Shown here piece by piece: positions 35,992-44,031 of a stretch of 64,000 nt of DNA. The notes under the pieces were generated by a model, which saw nothing but the letters and a program-made list of their open reading frames with translations, did not search any database and was not told the origin of the DNA. Origin of the DNA: Acidobacteriota bacterium (GTDB lineage: Bacteria > Acidobacteriota > Vicinamibacteria > Vicinamibacterales > UBA8438); NCBI GenBank assembly GCA_009838525.1, contig VXRJ01000034.1:124640-188639 (forward strand). The letters are read 5' to 3'. A program made the position numbers and the translations under genes. How positions within the stretch are numbered: the first letter of the stretch is position 1; every line of letters starts with the position of its first letter.

Positions 35992-36981
35992 CTATTTCGC
36001 TTCGACCCGGACCGAGTCGACGTCGACGCCGGTCATCAGTTCGAGGTTGCGCCCGTTGCCTTCGTGGCAGGCGTACTCGAAGAGCATGTGCCCTTCCGGC
36101 GCGCGGCGGAGTGCATTGAACTCGATGGTCCAGGGCTGGGTGAACACCTCCGGATCCTCAATGGTCGCGCGGTAGCTGATCGTGTCGGCGTCAACGAACG
36201 TGAACCGTTCGGTGACGCGCAGGTTGCCGCTGTGGAAGACGCCGTGGCCCGTGCTGAGCGTCCGGCCCGGCGCCCCCTCCGGTGGCGCGCCATGGCCGAC
36301 CGGCCAGGTGTTGTCGGTGAAGTTGGTCGATTCGACGACCAGCGTGTTCCCCTCCCACCGGCCGCGCGGATTACCCATGCCGAGACGGATGTTGTCGGGC
36401 AGGGCCGACTGATCGCCATCGACCGGGATGTAGCGGAACAGGTGGTTCCACTCGTAGATCATCACGACATAGCCGGGGATCTGCAGGATCTGGTACGAGT
36501 TGTAGCCGACCGGCAGATGCACGCGCGGCAAGGCTGACGGCAGGCACTTCACGCGCGGGTCGAGGTGGGCCAACTCGTCCTGCCGCCGCATGATCTCGTC
36601 GCGCTGCTCGGCCGCCCAGGGCTGAAGGGGGACCCTGCCATCGGGCGGGTCGATGATCATCGGCCGTGAGACCCGCTCCGCGCGGGGAGGTGCGTTGGCG
36701 TCGTCCGCGAAGAAGCGGGAGAATGCGGCGCCCTGTCCGCGGTTTGCCCCCTCGGGCGGCGACCAGTCGTCACTGGCTGGCGTCTCGAGCGGTTGCCCCC
36801 CGCCCGGCAGGTAGTAGCCGCTGAAGTCCGGGTCGCCCCAGGGCGTGCGCGGCGGATCGAACTCGGTGCCGCCGCCTTGCTGCGCGGGCGCGCCCGCGGG
36901 AAGCCCCACCACGCCGGCCACTGCCAGCGCGCCGATCAGAACCGTGGTACGCCGGAACGTTGTGTTTGCACGCAGGTTCAT
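35992..36981 (-). CDS. YACHEGN-family secreted protein, copy 7
   Basis: 329 residues; ATG with GGAGG 6 nt upstream, overlapping the upstream stop as ATGA. Signal peptide ends GAPAQQ. A divergent member: DFSGYYLPGGGQPLETP replaces the QGVWD block, PMIIDPPDGRVPLQPWA replaces RTSLI, and the Cys lies in RVKCLPSALPRVH. YNSYQILQIPGYVVMIYE, WEGNTLVVESTNFTD, ERFTFVDADTISY and FEYACHEGN remain. Together with copy 8 it forms a distinct subgroup that carries the QPWAAEQ/EWAAEQ block. Confidence 0.86.
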   Translation of the reverse strand: MNLRANTTFRRTTVLIGALAVAGVVGLPAGAPAQQGGGTEFDPPRTPWGDPDFSGYYLPGGGQPLETPASDDWSPPEGANRGQGAAFSRFFADDANAPPRAERVSRPMIIDPPDGRVPLQPWAAEQRDEIMRRQDELAHLDPRVKCLPSALPRVHLPVGYNSYQILQIPGYVVMIYEWNHLFRYIPVDGDQSALPDNIRLGMGNPRGRWEGNTLVVESTNFTDNTWPVGHGAPPEGAPGRTLSTGHGVFHSGNLRVTERFTFVDADTISYRATIEDPEVFTQPWTIEFNALRRAPEGHMLFEYACHEGNGRNLELMTGVDVDSVRVEAK

Positions 36982-38009
36982 GGTGCACCTCCCTCTGGTG
37001 CGGTCAGTTTCTGCAGGATGAAGTCGACGCAGTCGTAGTCGAGCAGTTGCAGCCGCTCTTCCAACCGGCGATAGAGCGGCATCCGCATCGTCCAGGGCCG
37101 GGTGAAGACCTCCGGATCCTCGATGGTCACTTCGTAGTCGATATGGGTCTCGCTGACGGGCGTATAGCGCTCGACGACATGCAACTGATTGCTGTGAAAG
37201 TTGCCCGCCGCGTCGAACCAGGTGAGTCCGTTGAAGTGGGTGGTGTCGACGACGAGCGTGTCGCCTTCCCAGTGGCCCCGCGAGTCGCCCAGCCAGAAGT
37301 CGTTCGGCAACGGATGGTCGCTGCCGTCGGTATAGATGATGCGGACGACGTGCTGGTATTCGTACGTGATGACGACGTGATCGGGCGTCTGCAGGATCCG
37401 GAACGGGAACGGCATGTAGGTGATGCGCGGCACGCCGGGCAGGTAGCACTTGCGGACGGGATCGTCCTGCAGCCGGTTGGCGTAGTTCTGCTCCTGCTGT
37501 TCGGCCGCCCATTCCTGGTAGGGGATTTCGTCGCCGACGACGACGCCGAGGCCGGCGGGGATGCCGTCCGACGCGTTGTGCGGGCGGATGTCCCACGACG
37601 CTGAATTGAGCGTCTGCCAGATGCCGTTCAGGTCGGGCTGTCCTTCCGGCGTCCGCGGTCCGTCGTAGGCGCTCTGGGTCGCGGCCGACCCGCCCGCGCC
37701 GCCGCTTCCCCCGGCGTTGAGCGAGTCGAGGTAGCCGACCACCTGCCGCACCTGGTCATCGGTGAGCTCGCGCCGCGAGATGGGTGGCATCTGGCCGTAG
37801 CCCTCGCGGACGACGGCCAGGACATAGTTCGTGTCGAAGCTGCCCGGCACAAGCGCTGGCGCGATATTTCCGCGCGCCCCCTCGCCATGGCATGCCTGGC
37901 AAACCTGCTGGTAGGGAACGCTGCCGGGGTGGTCCTGGGCGGTTGCCGGCGCCGGAAGGGCGCCTGCCAGAAGGATGCCGATCACCGCTGCCGAGAGGCG
38001 GAGGTCCAT
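36978..38009 (-). CDS. Cytochrome c fused to YACHEGN-family domain (copy 8)
   Basis: 343 residues from the ATG at 38009. After the signal peptide, a cytochrome c domain carries CQACHGEGARG near residue 36 and a Met ligand in GYGQMPPIS. A Gly-Ala linker (NAGGSGGAGGSAA) leads into a YACHEGN-type domain: DLNGIWQTLN, YQEWAAEQQEQ, KCYLPGVPR, FRILQTPDHVVITYEYQ, WEGDTLVVDTTHFNG and ERYTPVSETHIDYEV. The final block is changed to LLDYDCVDFIL, so the CHEGN motif itself is lost. The fusion ties the family to electron transfer. First gene of the operon with copy 7, DUF6152 and the TonB receptor. Confidence 0.87.
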   Translation of the reverse strand: MDLRLSAAVIGILLAGALPAPATAQDHPGSVPYQQVCQACHGEGARGNIAPALVPGSFDTNYVLAVVREGYGQMPPISRRELTDDQVRQVVGYLDSLNAGGSGGAGGSAATQSAYDGPRTPEGQPDLNGIWQTLNSASWDIRPHNASDGIPAGLGVVVGDEIPYQEWAAEQQEQNYANRLQDDPVRKCYLPGVPRITYMPFPFRILQTPDHVVITYEYQHVVRIIYTDGSDHPLPNDFWLGDSRGHWEGDTLVVDTTHFNGLTWFDAAGNFHSNQLHVVERYTPVSETHIDYEVTIEDPEVFTRPWTMRMPLYRRLEERLQLLDYDCVDFILQKLTAPEGGAP

Positions 38010-38016
38010 GGCCGCT

Positions 38017-38022
38017 ATTGTA
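38017..38022 (-). promoter_or_regulatory. Predicted -10 element, leaderless start
   Basis: TACAAT on the minus strand ends 7 nt before the ATG of the cytochrome/YACHEGN fusion gene. No Shine-Dalgarno. A palindromic repeat (locus 3) lies just upstream where the -35 would be. Confidence 0.4.
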
Positions 38023-38028
38023 TGCGTT

Positions 38029-38056
38029 GGTGCGCCGGCGTCCACGCCGGCTTTCA
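38029..38056. repeat. REP-like palindromic repeat, locus 3
   Basis: Perfect inverted repeat GCCGGCGT-CC-ACGCCGGC at 38034-38051, preceded by GGTGC and followed by TTTCA, between the fusion gene start and the threonine aldolase stop. Simplest single copy of the dispersed element. Confidence 0.72.
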
Positions 38057-38083
38057 CCACGGGCTGCCTAGGCTACCCGCCGA

Positions 38084-39139
38084 TCAGTCGCCACTGGCCG
38101 CCACGCCCCGGATCACGGCGAGGGCGCGGTCGATGTCGTCCCGCGACACGTCGAGATGCGTGACGGCGCGGACGTACCCACCCGCGCCGCTCATCAGGAC
38201 GCCGGCCGCCTTCAGCTTCGCCGCGAATTCGGCGGCGGTCATCCTGAGGCCGTCGACGGCGAAGAAGATCATGTTCGTTTCCGGTTCCGGCGTCCGCAGC
38301 GTGATGCTGGGAATCTCCGCCAATCCGGTCGCCAGGCGGCGCGCGTTCGCATGATCGTCGGCCAGCCGCTCGACGTGGTGATCCAGCGCGTACAGGCAGC
38401 CCGCCGCCGCGATCCCCGCCTGCCGCATCGCTCCTCCGAAGAGCTGCTTGAAGCGCCGCGCGGCCTGGATGAATTCCTTCGATCCGGCCAGCACCGCGCC
38501 AATCGGGGCTCCGAGTCCCTTCGTGAAGTCGATCCAGACCGAGTCGACGCAGGCCGCGAAGTCTGCCGCCGGCGCCCCGGCCGCCACCGACGCGTTCATC
38601 AGCCGCGCGCCGTCCATGTGCATCGCGATGCCGCGCCCGCGCACGGCGCCCGAGACCTCACGCAACGCGTCGAGCGGCCAGACCGCGCCGCCACCGAAGT
38701 TGTGGGTCTGCTCGACGCAAACCAGCGAGACGGGCTGGCCGTACGGTGTCGGCACCGTGGTCGCTCGGGCGATAGCGGCTTCGGCTTCGTCGGGGGTGAA
38801 GATCCCCCGGGCGGTCCGGATCGGTTCTATCGTCACCCCGGACGCCAGGGCCGACCCGCCCGATTCCGCGCGGACGATATGCGCCATCCAGTCGGCGACG
38901 ATGGCGTCACCCGGTCGGGTGTGCGTCCGGATCGCCGTCAGGTTGCACATCGTGCCGGTCGGCATCCAGAGCGCCGCCTCCTTGCCGAGCAGGCCGGCGA
39001 CGCGTTCCTGCAGGGCGAGGACGGTCGGGTCGGCGTTCTTCTGCTCGTCACCCACCTTGGCCGCGGCGATCGCGGCGCGCATTCCTTCCGTGGGGCGGGT
39101 CTCGGTATCACTGTAGAGGGAGACGACGCGGTTGGACAT
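38084..39139 (-). CDS. ltaE: Low-specificity L-threonine aldolase
   Basis: 351 residues of the beta-eliminating lyase / threonine aldolase family. DTETRPTEGMRAAI opens the fold, GKEAALWMPTGTMCN and MHMDGARLMNA follow, and the PLP lysine lies in DFTKGLGAPIGAV near residue 200. It cleaves threonine or allo-threonine to glycine and acetaldehyde in the cytoplasm. The ATG at 39139 is preferred; one at 39157 is possible. A damaged partial copy lies at 40001-40423. Confidence 0.9.
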   Translation of the reverse strand: MSNRVVSLYSDTETRPTEGMRAAIAAAKVGDEQKNADPTVLALQERVAGLLGKEAALWMPTGTMCNLTAIRTHTRPGDAIVADWMAHIVRAESGGSALASGVTIEPIRTARGIFTPDEAEAAIARATTVPTPYGQPVSLVCVEQTHNFGGGAVWPLDALREVSGAVRGRGIAMHMDGARLMNASVAAGAPAADFAACVDSVWIDFTKGLGAPIGAVLAGSKEFIQAARRFKQLFGGAMRQAGIAAAGCLYALDHHVERLADDHANARRLATGLAEIPSITLRTPEPETNMIFFAVDGLRMTAAEFAAKLKAAGVLMSGAGGYVRAVTHLDVSRDDIDRALAVIRGVAASGD

Positions 39140-39249
39140 CAGCCTGCACGCCGGCATGCCGCAGGGTCCGGCGACGAGGCCAATGATACGCTCGATCTCG
39201 CAGCCAACCACGGACCCGCGCCGTCGCCCGACACGGATGTCAAGAATTC

Positions 39250-39285
39250 TCGACACACCGGATGGTGTCTAGTATTCTTTACACC
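39250..39285 (+). promoter_or_regulatory. Predicted promoter and operator of the membrane-protein/HTH pair
   Basis: TCGACA (39250) and TATTCT (39273-39278) are 17 nt apart and the ATG is 7 nt after the -10. Inverted repeats ACACC-GGAT-GGTGT, then GGTGT-N12-ACACC, overlap spacer and -10, making three alternating half-sites. These would suit autoregulation by the HTH protein encoded two genes on. Confidence 0.5.
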
Positions 39286-39747
39286 ATGTCAACTACAGCA
39301 GTCACTTCATCGGAATCGGGAGATTCCCCGGGTATGTCCTTCGAGCAGAAGAGCGTCTGGATTCAACTTGTCAGTCTCGTCGTCGGCTTGGGTGGCTATC
39401 TGGTCGTCGCCGGCCTCATGCTGTCGAACGGCGTCAGCGCCTTGCCGCCCTTCGTGCCGATCTTCGCCGTGGCGATCGTCCTCATCGTAGCCGTCAATAT
39501 CGCAGGGCACGTCGTCGCCGCGATTACCAGCCGGTCGGACGAGGCCGACGAGCGCGATCGGCTCATCGCCTGTTGCGCAGAGAGCCGGTCGTCGTGGATC
39601 CTGGGCGTCGGAGTCATTGGCGCGATCATGGCGCTGATCCTGTCGGTCGGCGGCGTCTGGGTGGCGCACCTGCTCCTCATCTCGCTGTTCGGTTCCGAGG
39701 TGGCGAAGGACGTGTTGCAAATCGTCTACTACCGCCGGGGGATCTGA
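39286..39747 (+). CDS. Four-helix membrane protein paired with HTH regulator (DUF2178-like)
   Basis: 153 residues. Four hydrophobic segments: IQLVSLVVGLGGYLVVAGL, PIFAVAIVLIVAVNIAGHV, SWILGVGVIGAIMALILSV and VWVAHLLLISLFGSEV. A charged SDEADERDRLI loop lies between segments 2 and 3. This layout, with a tiny HTH gene 2 nt downstream, is that of DUF2178-type membrane proteins with YgzD-like regulators; the role is unknown, possibly membrane stress sensing. ATG at 39286 was chosen over the frame start at 39262. Confidence 0.75.
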   Translation: MSTTAVTSSESGDSPGMSFEQKSVWIQLVSLVVGLGGYLVVAGLMLSNGVSALPPFVPIFAVAIVLIVAVNIAGHVVAAITSRSDEADERDRLIACCAESRSSWILGVGVIGAIMALILSVGGVWVAHLLLISLFGSEVAKDVLQIVYYRRGI

Positions 39748-39749
39748 AC

Positions 39750-39977
39750 GTGGCTCAGTCGGGGACGAGCATCCGCAACCAGATCCGGACCCTGCGGTTC
39801 CGCCACGGCGAGATGACGCAGCAGCAACTCGCCGATCGGGTCGGCGTCACCCGGCAGACCGTCAACGCTATCGAGGGCGGCAAGTACTCGCCGTCGCTCG
39901 AGGTCGCGTTCCGGATTGCCCACGTGTTCCGCAAGCCGCTCGAAGAAGTGTTTCAGTTCGTCGCCGCGTCCGGGTGA
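39750..39977 (+). CDS. Small Xre/HTH_3 transcriptional regulator
   Basis: 75 residues from a GTG with GGGGGAT upstream. The entire protein is one helix-turn-helix: IRTLRFRHGEMTQQQLADRVG, then RQTVNAIEGGKYSPSLEVAF. These compact regulators typically act with the adjoining membrane protein. It starts 2 nt after that gene's stop and likely binds the GGTGT/ACACC repeats upstream. Confidence 0.85.
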   Translation: MAQSGTSIRNQIRTLRFRHGEMTQQQLADRVGVTRQTVNAIEGGKYSPSLEVAFRIAHVFRKPLEEVFQFVAASG

Positions 39978-40000
39978 CGGGGACGCCCGCCCCGCGAGCG

Positions 40001-40423
40001 CTAACTCATCGGGTTGCCGCTCGTCCGGAACTCGGTCGCATGGCGCGTCAGCTCTTCGCCGGTGGCGGCGTCGAACGCGTAGAGGTACGGGTCGCCGCCG
40101 CCGCGATCCCCGCCTGCCGCATCGCTCCTCCGAAGAGCTGCTTGAAGCGCCGCGCGGCCTGGATGAAGTCCTTCGACCCGGCCAGGACCGCGCCAATCGG
40201 GGCTCCCAGTCCCTTCGTGAAGTCGATCCAGACCGAGTCGACGCAGGCGGCGAAGTCCGCCGCCGGCACCCCGGCCGCCACCGACGCGTTCCTGCAGGGC
40301 AAGGACGGTCGGGTCGGCGTTCTTCTGCTCGTCACCCACCCTGGCCGCGGCGATGGCGGCGCGCATGGCGTCGGTGGGGCGGGTTTCCGTATCGCTGAAA
40401 AGGGAAATGACGGAGATGGACAT
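40001..40423 (-). pseudogene. Mosaic pseudogene: threonine aldolase fragments joined to a PQQ dehydrogenase tail
   Basis: Reading the minus strand from the ATG at 40423, about 46 codons match the intact threonine aldolase N-terminus (DTETRPTDAMRAAIAAARVG). At CGACGCGTTC (40282-40291) the sequence jumps to an internal aldolase segment (FTKGLGAPIGAVLAGSK), now out of frame. The same 10-mer occurs twice in the intact gene at 38588 and 38998, so a 410-bp deletion between direct repeats explains it. Near 40095-40110 it jumps to the C-terminal end of a PQQ dehydrogenase (DPYLYAFDAATGEELT), similar to the gene at 42014, ending NPMS and stop. It cannot make a working enzyme. Confidence 0.85.
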
Positions 40424-40554
40424 ATTGCAGCCTGATGTGACGCCAGCCTCCAGTCTACTTGCGCGGCGGCCATATAATTCGGCGGGACGATGTCGAACTC
40501 CCCGAGCCTGCAGCCGGTCGATGACGCAGGCGCGAGCCGGGTCGAGAAGGTGCG

Positions 40555-41298
40555 ATGACGCAGCCCGCCGCCTACGATGCCATCGCCGATCGCTACCGCG
40601 AATCGAAGTGGCTGCTGTTCCGCCACTACGTAGAGCGATACACGCTCGTCGAGTTGCTGGGTGACCTGCGCGGCAGGACGGTGCTGGACCTGGCCTGTGG
40701 CGAGGGAGTCTACGCGCGCCAATTCAAGCGGTCCGGCGCAGCCGCCGTGACCGGCGTCGATCTCTCGCGGGAAATGGTCGCGCTGGCGGAGGCGGAGGAG
40801 CGCAGGGACCCGCTTGGCTGCCGCTATGTCTGCGAAGATGCCGCCACGTTCACGCCGCCGGCGCCGGTCGATATCGTGGTCGCGATCTATCTTCTCAACT
40901 ACGCGCGAACCCGGCTCGCAATCAATCGGTTCTTCCGCGCGTGCTATCGCGCTCTGAGGTCTGGTGGCCGGCTCGTCGGATTCAACGACAACGTGCGGCG
41001 TCCGCCGCAGCCGGGAGCTTCACTGGCGAAGTACGGATTGGAAAGAACGTGTCCGCACCCTCCGAGCGAAGGCGACATCATCCAGTACCGGATCACGAAT
41101 CACGACGGGCGGTCGTTTGAATTCGAGAACTACTATCTGGAACCCGCCACCTACACGGCGGCGGCGCGCGATGCCGGTTTCGACGATTTCCGCTGGGTCG
41201 ATGCCCTGCTCGATCCGTCCGAGCACGGCGACCCGTACTGGGGCGAATTCATGGCCCAGGCGCCCCTGACGGCCTTCACCGCGTCGAAGCCCCGTTAG
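40555..41298 (+). CDS. Class I SAM-dependent methyltransferase
   Basis: 247 residues. SAM-binding motif I is VLDLACGEGVYAR near residue 43; GVDLSREMV is the acidic loop and VCEDAATF motif II. A YDAIADRYRESKW start is typical of small-molecule methyltransferases of the UbiE/ToxA type. The C-terminal YYLEPATYTAAARDAGF helix forms the lid. Substrate unknown. GAAGG lies 4 nt before the ATG. Convergent with the lipoprotein gene. Confidence 0.85.
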   Translation: MTQPAAYDAIADRYRESKWLLFRHYVERYTLVELLGDLRGRTVLDLACGEGVYARQFKRSGAAAVTGVDLSREMVALAEAEERRDPLGCRYVCEDAATFTPPAPVDIVVAIYLLNYARTRLAINRFFRACYRALRSGGRLVGFNDNVRRPPQPGASLAKYGLERTCPHPPSEGDIIQYRITNHDGRSFEFENYYLEPATYTAAARDAGFDDFRWVDALLDPSEHGDPYWGEFMAQAPLTAFTASKPR

Positions 41299-41312
41299 CC
41301 CGAAGCTCCTCT

Positions 41313-42002
41313 TCAGGGCTGCTCCACCGTAAGGCGACACAGCATCGTATTGTGCGTCTCGAGGTCGGCTCCCCAGATCAGACGCGCCTCGTCCCGCCAC
41401 GCTATCGCATCGTAGCCACCTCGGGGTCTGACGGCGGCTTCGCTGTGCTCCACCGCCGACGGCCATTGGGCATCGTCGAATCCGGCCATGCGCCAGCCGT
41501 CAGGCTCTGGCATCGACTCGAACTGGCACGGGCCGGCGCCGGGTACCGGTTCGGCCTCGTCTTCGCAAGCGCGGTCGAGCGGCGCATCGTGAATCACCAG
41601 GCATCGCCAATCGCTATTCGTGACTGCGACCATCGCTCCGGTGGCAACATCCGTGAACTGCGCGATGAGCCCGCCATCGCCCATCTGCTGGTTGCTGCGG
41701 CCGATGTATTCCAGACCGGTATCGTCCTGCTTGAAGTCCTTGGCGACGATGTTCAATTGCAGGGGGTAGTCGGCGTTGAAGACAAACGCCTCGGCATTGA
41801 ACGACCGCTCCGTCGTTATCGGAGTCGAGTCCTCGATGATCAGCCGTTCGCCGAGGTAGAAGGCGAACCAGTTGTCGGCCCAAACCTCGGCCTTGATCGA
41901 CACGGCGCCCGGGGTCTCGACGACGATGACTTCGGGTGCCTGTGAACTGTCGCAACCGACCAGTGTCGCCACAAGAACAGCCAGCGTCCAGATTCTCGAC
42001 AT
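41313..42002 (-). CDS. Lipoprotein of unknown function, jelly-roll-like
   Basis: 229 residues. The lipobox LVGC places a lipidated Cys at residue 17. The WADNWFAFYLGERLI and AGFDDAQWPSAVEHS blocks and the late IWGADLETHNTMLCRL resemble galactose-binding jelly-roll domains attached to cell-surface proteins. No enzyme motif. It starts 11 nt after the stop of PQQ dehydrogenase 3, so it is probably co-transcribed with it. Confidence 0.72.
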   Translation of the reverse strand: MSRIWTLAVLVATLVGCDSSQAPEVIVVETPGAVSIKAEVWADNWFAFYLGERLIIEDSTPITTERSFNAEAFVFNADYPLQLNIVAKDFKQDDTGLEYIGRSNQQMGDGGLIAQFTDVATGAMVAVTNSDWRCLVIHDAPLDRACEDEAEPVPGAGPCQFESMPEPDGWRMAGFDDAQWPSAVEHSEAAVRPRGGYDAIAWRDEARLIWGADLETHNTMLCRLTVEQP

Positions 42003-42013
42003 CGTAGTCGCCG

Positions 42014-44014
42014 TCAGGGCAGGGCAAAGGCGACGAGGCGGGCGTCGGGACCCGCGCCCGTCGCGATCAGGATGAACTGCCGCCCCGCGCGCGAGCGATA
42101 CGTCATCGGGTTGCCGCTCGTGCGGAACTCGGTGGCGTGACGCGTCAGCTCCTCGCCGGTGGCGGCGTCGAACGCATAGAGATACGGGTCTCCCCCGCCC
42201 AGGAAGACGAGTCCGCCACCGGTCACCATCGGACCCATGGCCCCCGGCGTGCCGAGGCGCTCCGGCAGGTCGACGCCGCGCAGCAGAGGGTGCGACCGCA
42301 TGACCCGGCTGCCCTCCCCGAACGGGACGCTCCAGGCGATGTCGCCAGCGTTGAGGTCGATGGCGACGAGCTTCGCGTAGGGCGGCTTGATGAGGGGAAT
42401 CGGCCCGAGCTGGCTACGCTCGGCCGGCACGTAGCCATCCAGTCCACGAAAGATTCCCGCCGATCCGCCGCGCGGACAGTTGTTGGTGTATTCGACGTCG
42501 ACATCCGGCACGTTCGGATCCGTGGCGCAGACCTGGTTGGGGGAGACCCCCTCCGAGGTGCGCACGTAGAGCCAGTTGGTCTCGTGATCGAGGGCGGCGC
42601 CGCCCCAGTTGGCTCCGCCGTCTACGCGCGGGCGTTGCAGCGTTCCGCGCATGCTGGGAGGCGTAAAGAGCGGACCGAGCCGAAAGGTCTGCATCTCCTC
42701 AGTGGCGATGCGGTGGATCTCCGGCGTCAGGTCGTTCGCGTCATCGAGCGAGACGCCCTGCGCCGCGAACGGAGGCGGCTTGGTCGGGAACGGTTGCGTC
42801 GGGTAGGCCACCTCGCCCGGCACGTCGGTCTCGGTGTCGACCGGGCGCTCCTCGATCGGCCAGACCGGCTCGCCCGTCACCCGGTCGAAGACGTAGGTGA
42901 AGCCTTGCTTAGAAACCTCCGCCACTGCGTCGATGGCCCGGCCGTCCACCTCGAGCGTCATCAGGTTGGGGGCCGACGTGAAGTCGTAGTCCCACAGCCC
43001 GTGGTGAACCGCCTGGAAATGCCACTGGCGCTCGCCGGTCCGCGCGTCGAGGCAGACGAGCGACTCGGCGAACAGGTTGGCCCCGAGCCGGTCGCCGCCC
43101 CAGTAGTCGCTGCTCGGTGTGCTGGTCGGGACGTAGAGGAGGCCCCGTTCGTCGTCGAGGGACATCAGTCCCCAGACATTGGCGTGCCCCGTGTAGCGCC
43201 ACGATCCGTTCTCCCACGTGTCGGCGCCGAACGCGTCGTTCGACTGCGGCACCGTGTAGAAGACCCACCGCCGCTCGCCGGTGTGAACGTCGAACGCCTG
43301 CACCGAGCCGGGCGTGTCGAACCGTCGCTGGATGCGGTCGGGCACGCGGCTGCCGACGATCACGAGGTCCTCGAAGACAACCGGTGGCGACGTCTGATCG
43401 AACATGTCGGGGGTGACCGGGTTGGGGAAGTCCTCGGTCAATCGGATCTGACCATCCTCGCCGAACGTCGGAATCAACGCGCCGTCCGCCGCGTCGACGG
43501 CGTACAGCCTGTCGCGGCTGTTGATGAAGATCCGCATGGCGTCGCCCTCGCCCCAGACGGCGACCCCGCGGTGCTTGAAGCCGCCGGGAGGACTTCCCTC
43601 CGCGCCCCCGCGCCATGCTTCGGGGTCGAACGCCCAAAGCTGTTCGCCCGTCTCGGCGTCGAGCGCGACGACGCGCGTGTACATCGTCGAGACGTAGACG
43701 ATGCCGTCGATCATCAGCGGCATTACCTCGAAGCTACCGGGGCGCGTGCCGAACTCCTGGTTCGGCAACTCGTTCGGCTCCCACGTCCAGGCAATCTCGA
43801 GCTGATCGACGTTGGCACGGTTGATGTCGGCAAGCGGGGAGTACTTTGACGCCGCCTGGTCCGCGCCGACGTAGGGCCATTCGACCATGTCGGCGTCCTG
43901 GGCCTGCATCGCGACCGCGGCGATGCCGACTGCGGCCGCCGTCGCCACCGCCAGTGCAGCGGCCGGGATGTCTGCTCTAGACGGAACGTGTCGCGCGACG
44001 TTCGTCAGCTGCAT
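42014..44014 (-). CDS. Secreted PQQ-dependent dehydrogenase 3
   Basis: 666 residues. AAAGGAG lies 6 nt before the ATG; the longer open frame upstream is not supported. Signal-anchor ALAVATAAAVGIAAVAMQAQ, then VEWPYVGADQAASKYS and propeller motifs LDAETGEQLWAFDPEAW, DVHTGERRWVFYT, KQGFTYVFDRVTGEP and WPIEERPV. Unlike copies 1 and 2 it carries an extra cysteine-bearing insertion (NQVCATDPN...NNCPRGG) near residue 500. It ends FLGGGDPYLYAFDAATG, the part duplicated in the pseudogene at 40 kb. Downstream of two FMN oxidase homologs, upstream of a lipoprotein. Confidence 0.9.
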   Translation of the reverse strand: MQLTNVARHVPSRADIPAAALAVATAAAVGIAAVAMQAQDADMVEWPYVGADQAASKYSPLADINRANVDQLEIAWTWEPNELPNQEFGTRPGSFEVMPLMIDGIVYVSTMYTRVVALDAETGEQLWAFDPEAWRGGAEGSPPGGFKHRGVAVWGEGDAMRIFINSRDRLYAVDAADGALIPTFGEDGQIRLTEDFPNPVTPDMFDQTSPPVVFEDLVIVGSRVPDRIQRRFDTPGSVQAFDVHTGERRWVFYTVPQSNDAFGADTWENGSWRYTGHANVWGLMSLDDERGLLYVPTSTPSSDYWGGDRLGANLFAESLVCLDARTGERQWHFQAVHHGLWDYDFTSAPNLMTLEVDGRAIDAVAEVSKQGFTYVFDRVTGEPVWPIEERPVDTETDVPGEVAYPTQPFPTKPPPFAAQGVSLDDANDLTPEIHRIATEEMQTFRLGPLFTPPSMRGTLQRPRVDGGANWGGAALDHETNWLYVRTSEGVSPNQVCATDPNVPDVDVEYTNNCPRGGSAGIFRGLDGYVPAERSQLGPIPLIKPPYAKLVAIDLNAGDIAWSVPFGEGSRVMRSHPLLRGVDLPERLGTPGAMGPMVTGGGLVFLGGGDPYLYAFDAATGEELTRHATEFRTSGNPMTYRSRAGRQFILIATGAGPDARLVAFALP

Positions 44015-44031
44015 CGAAGTCTCCTTTTCTT

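Noticed and set aside
40048-40722. 224-codon minus-strand frame as a real gene
   Set aside because: It runs through the out-of-frame ltaE fragment and ends in nonsense from the PQQ tail; part of the mosaic pseudogene.
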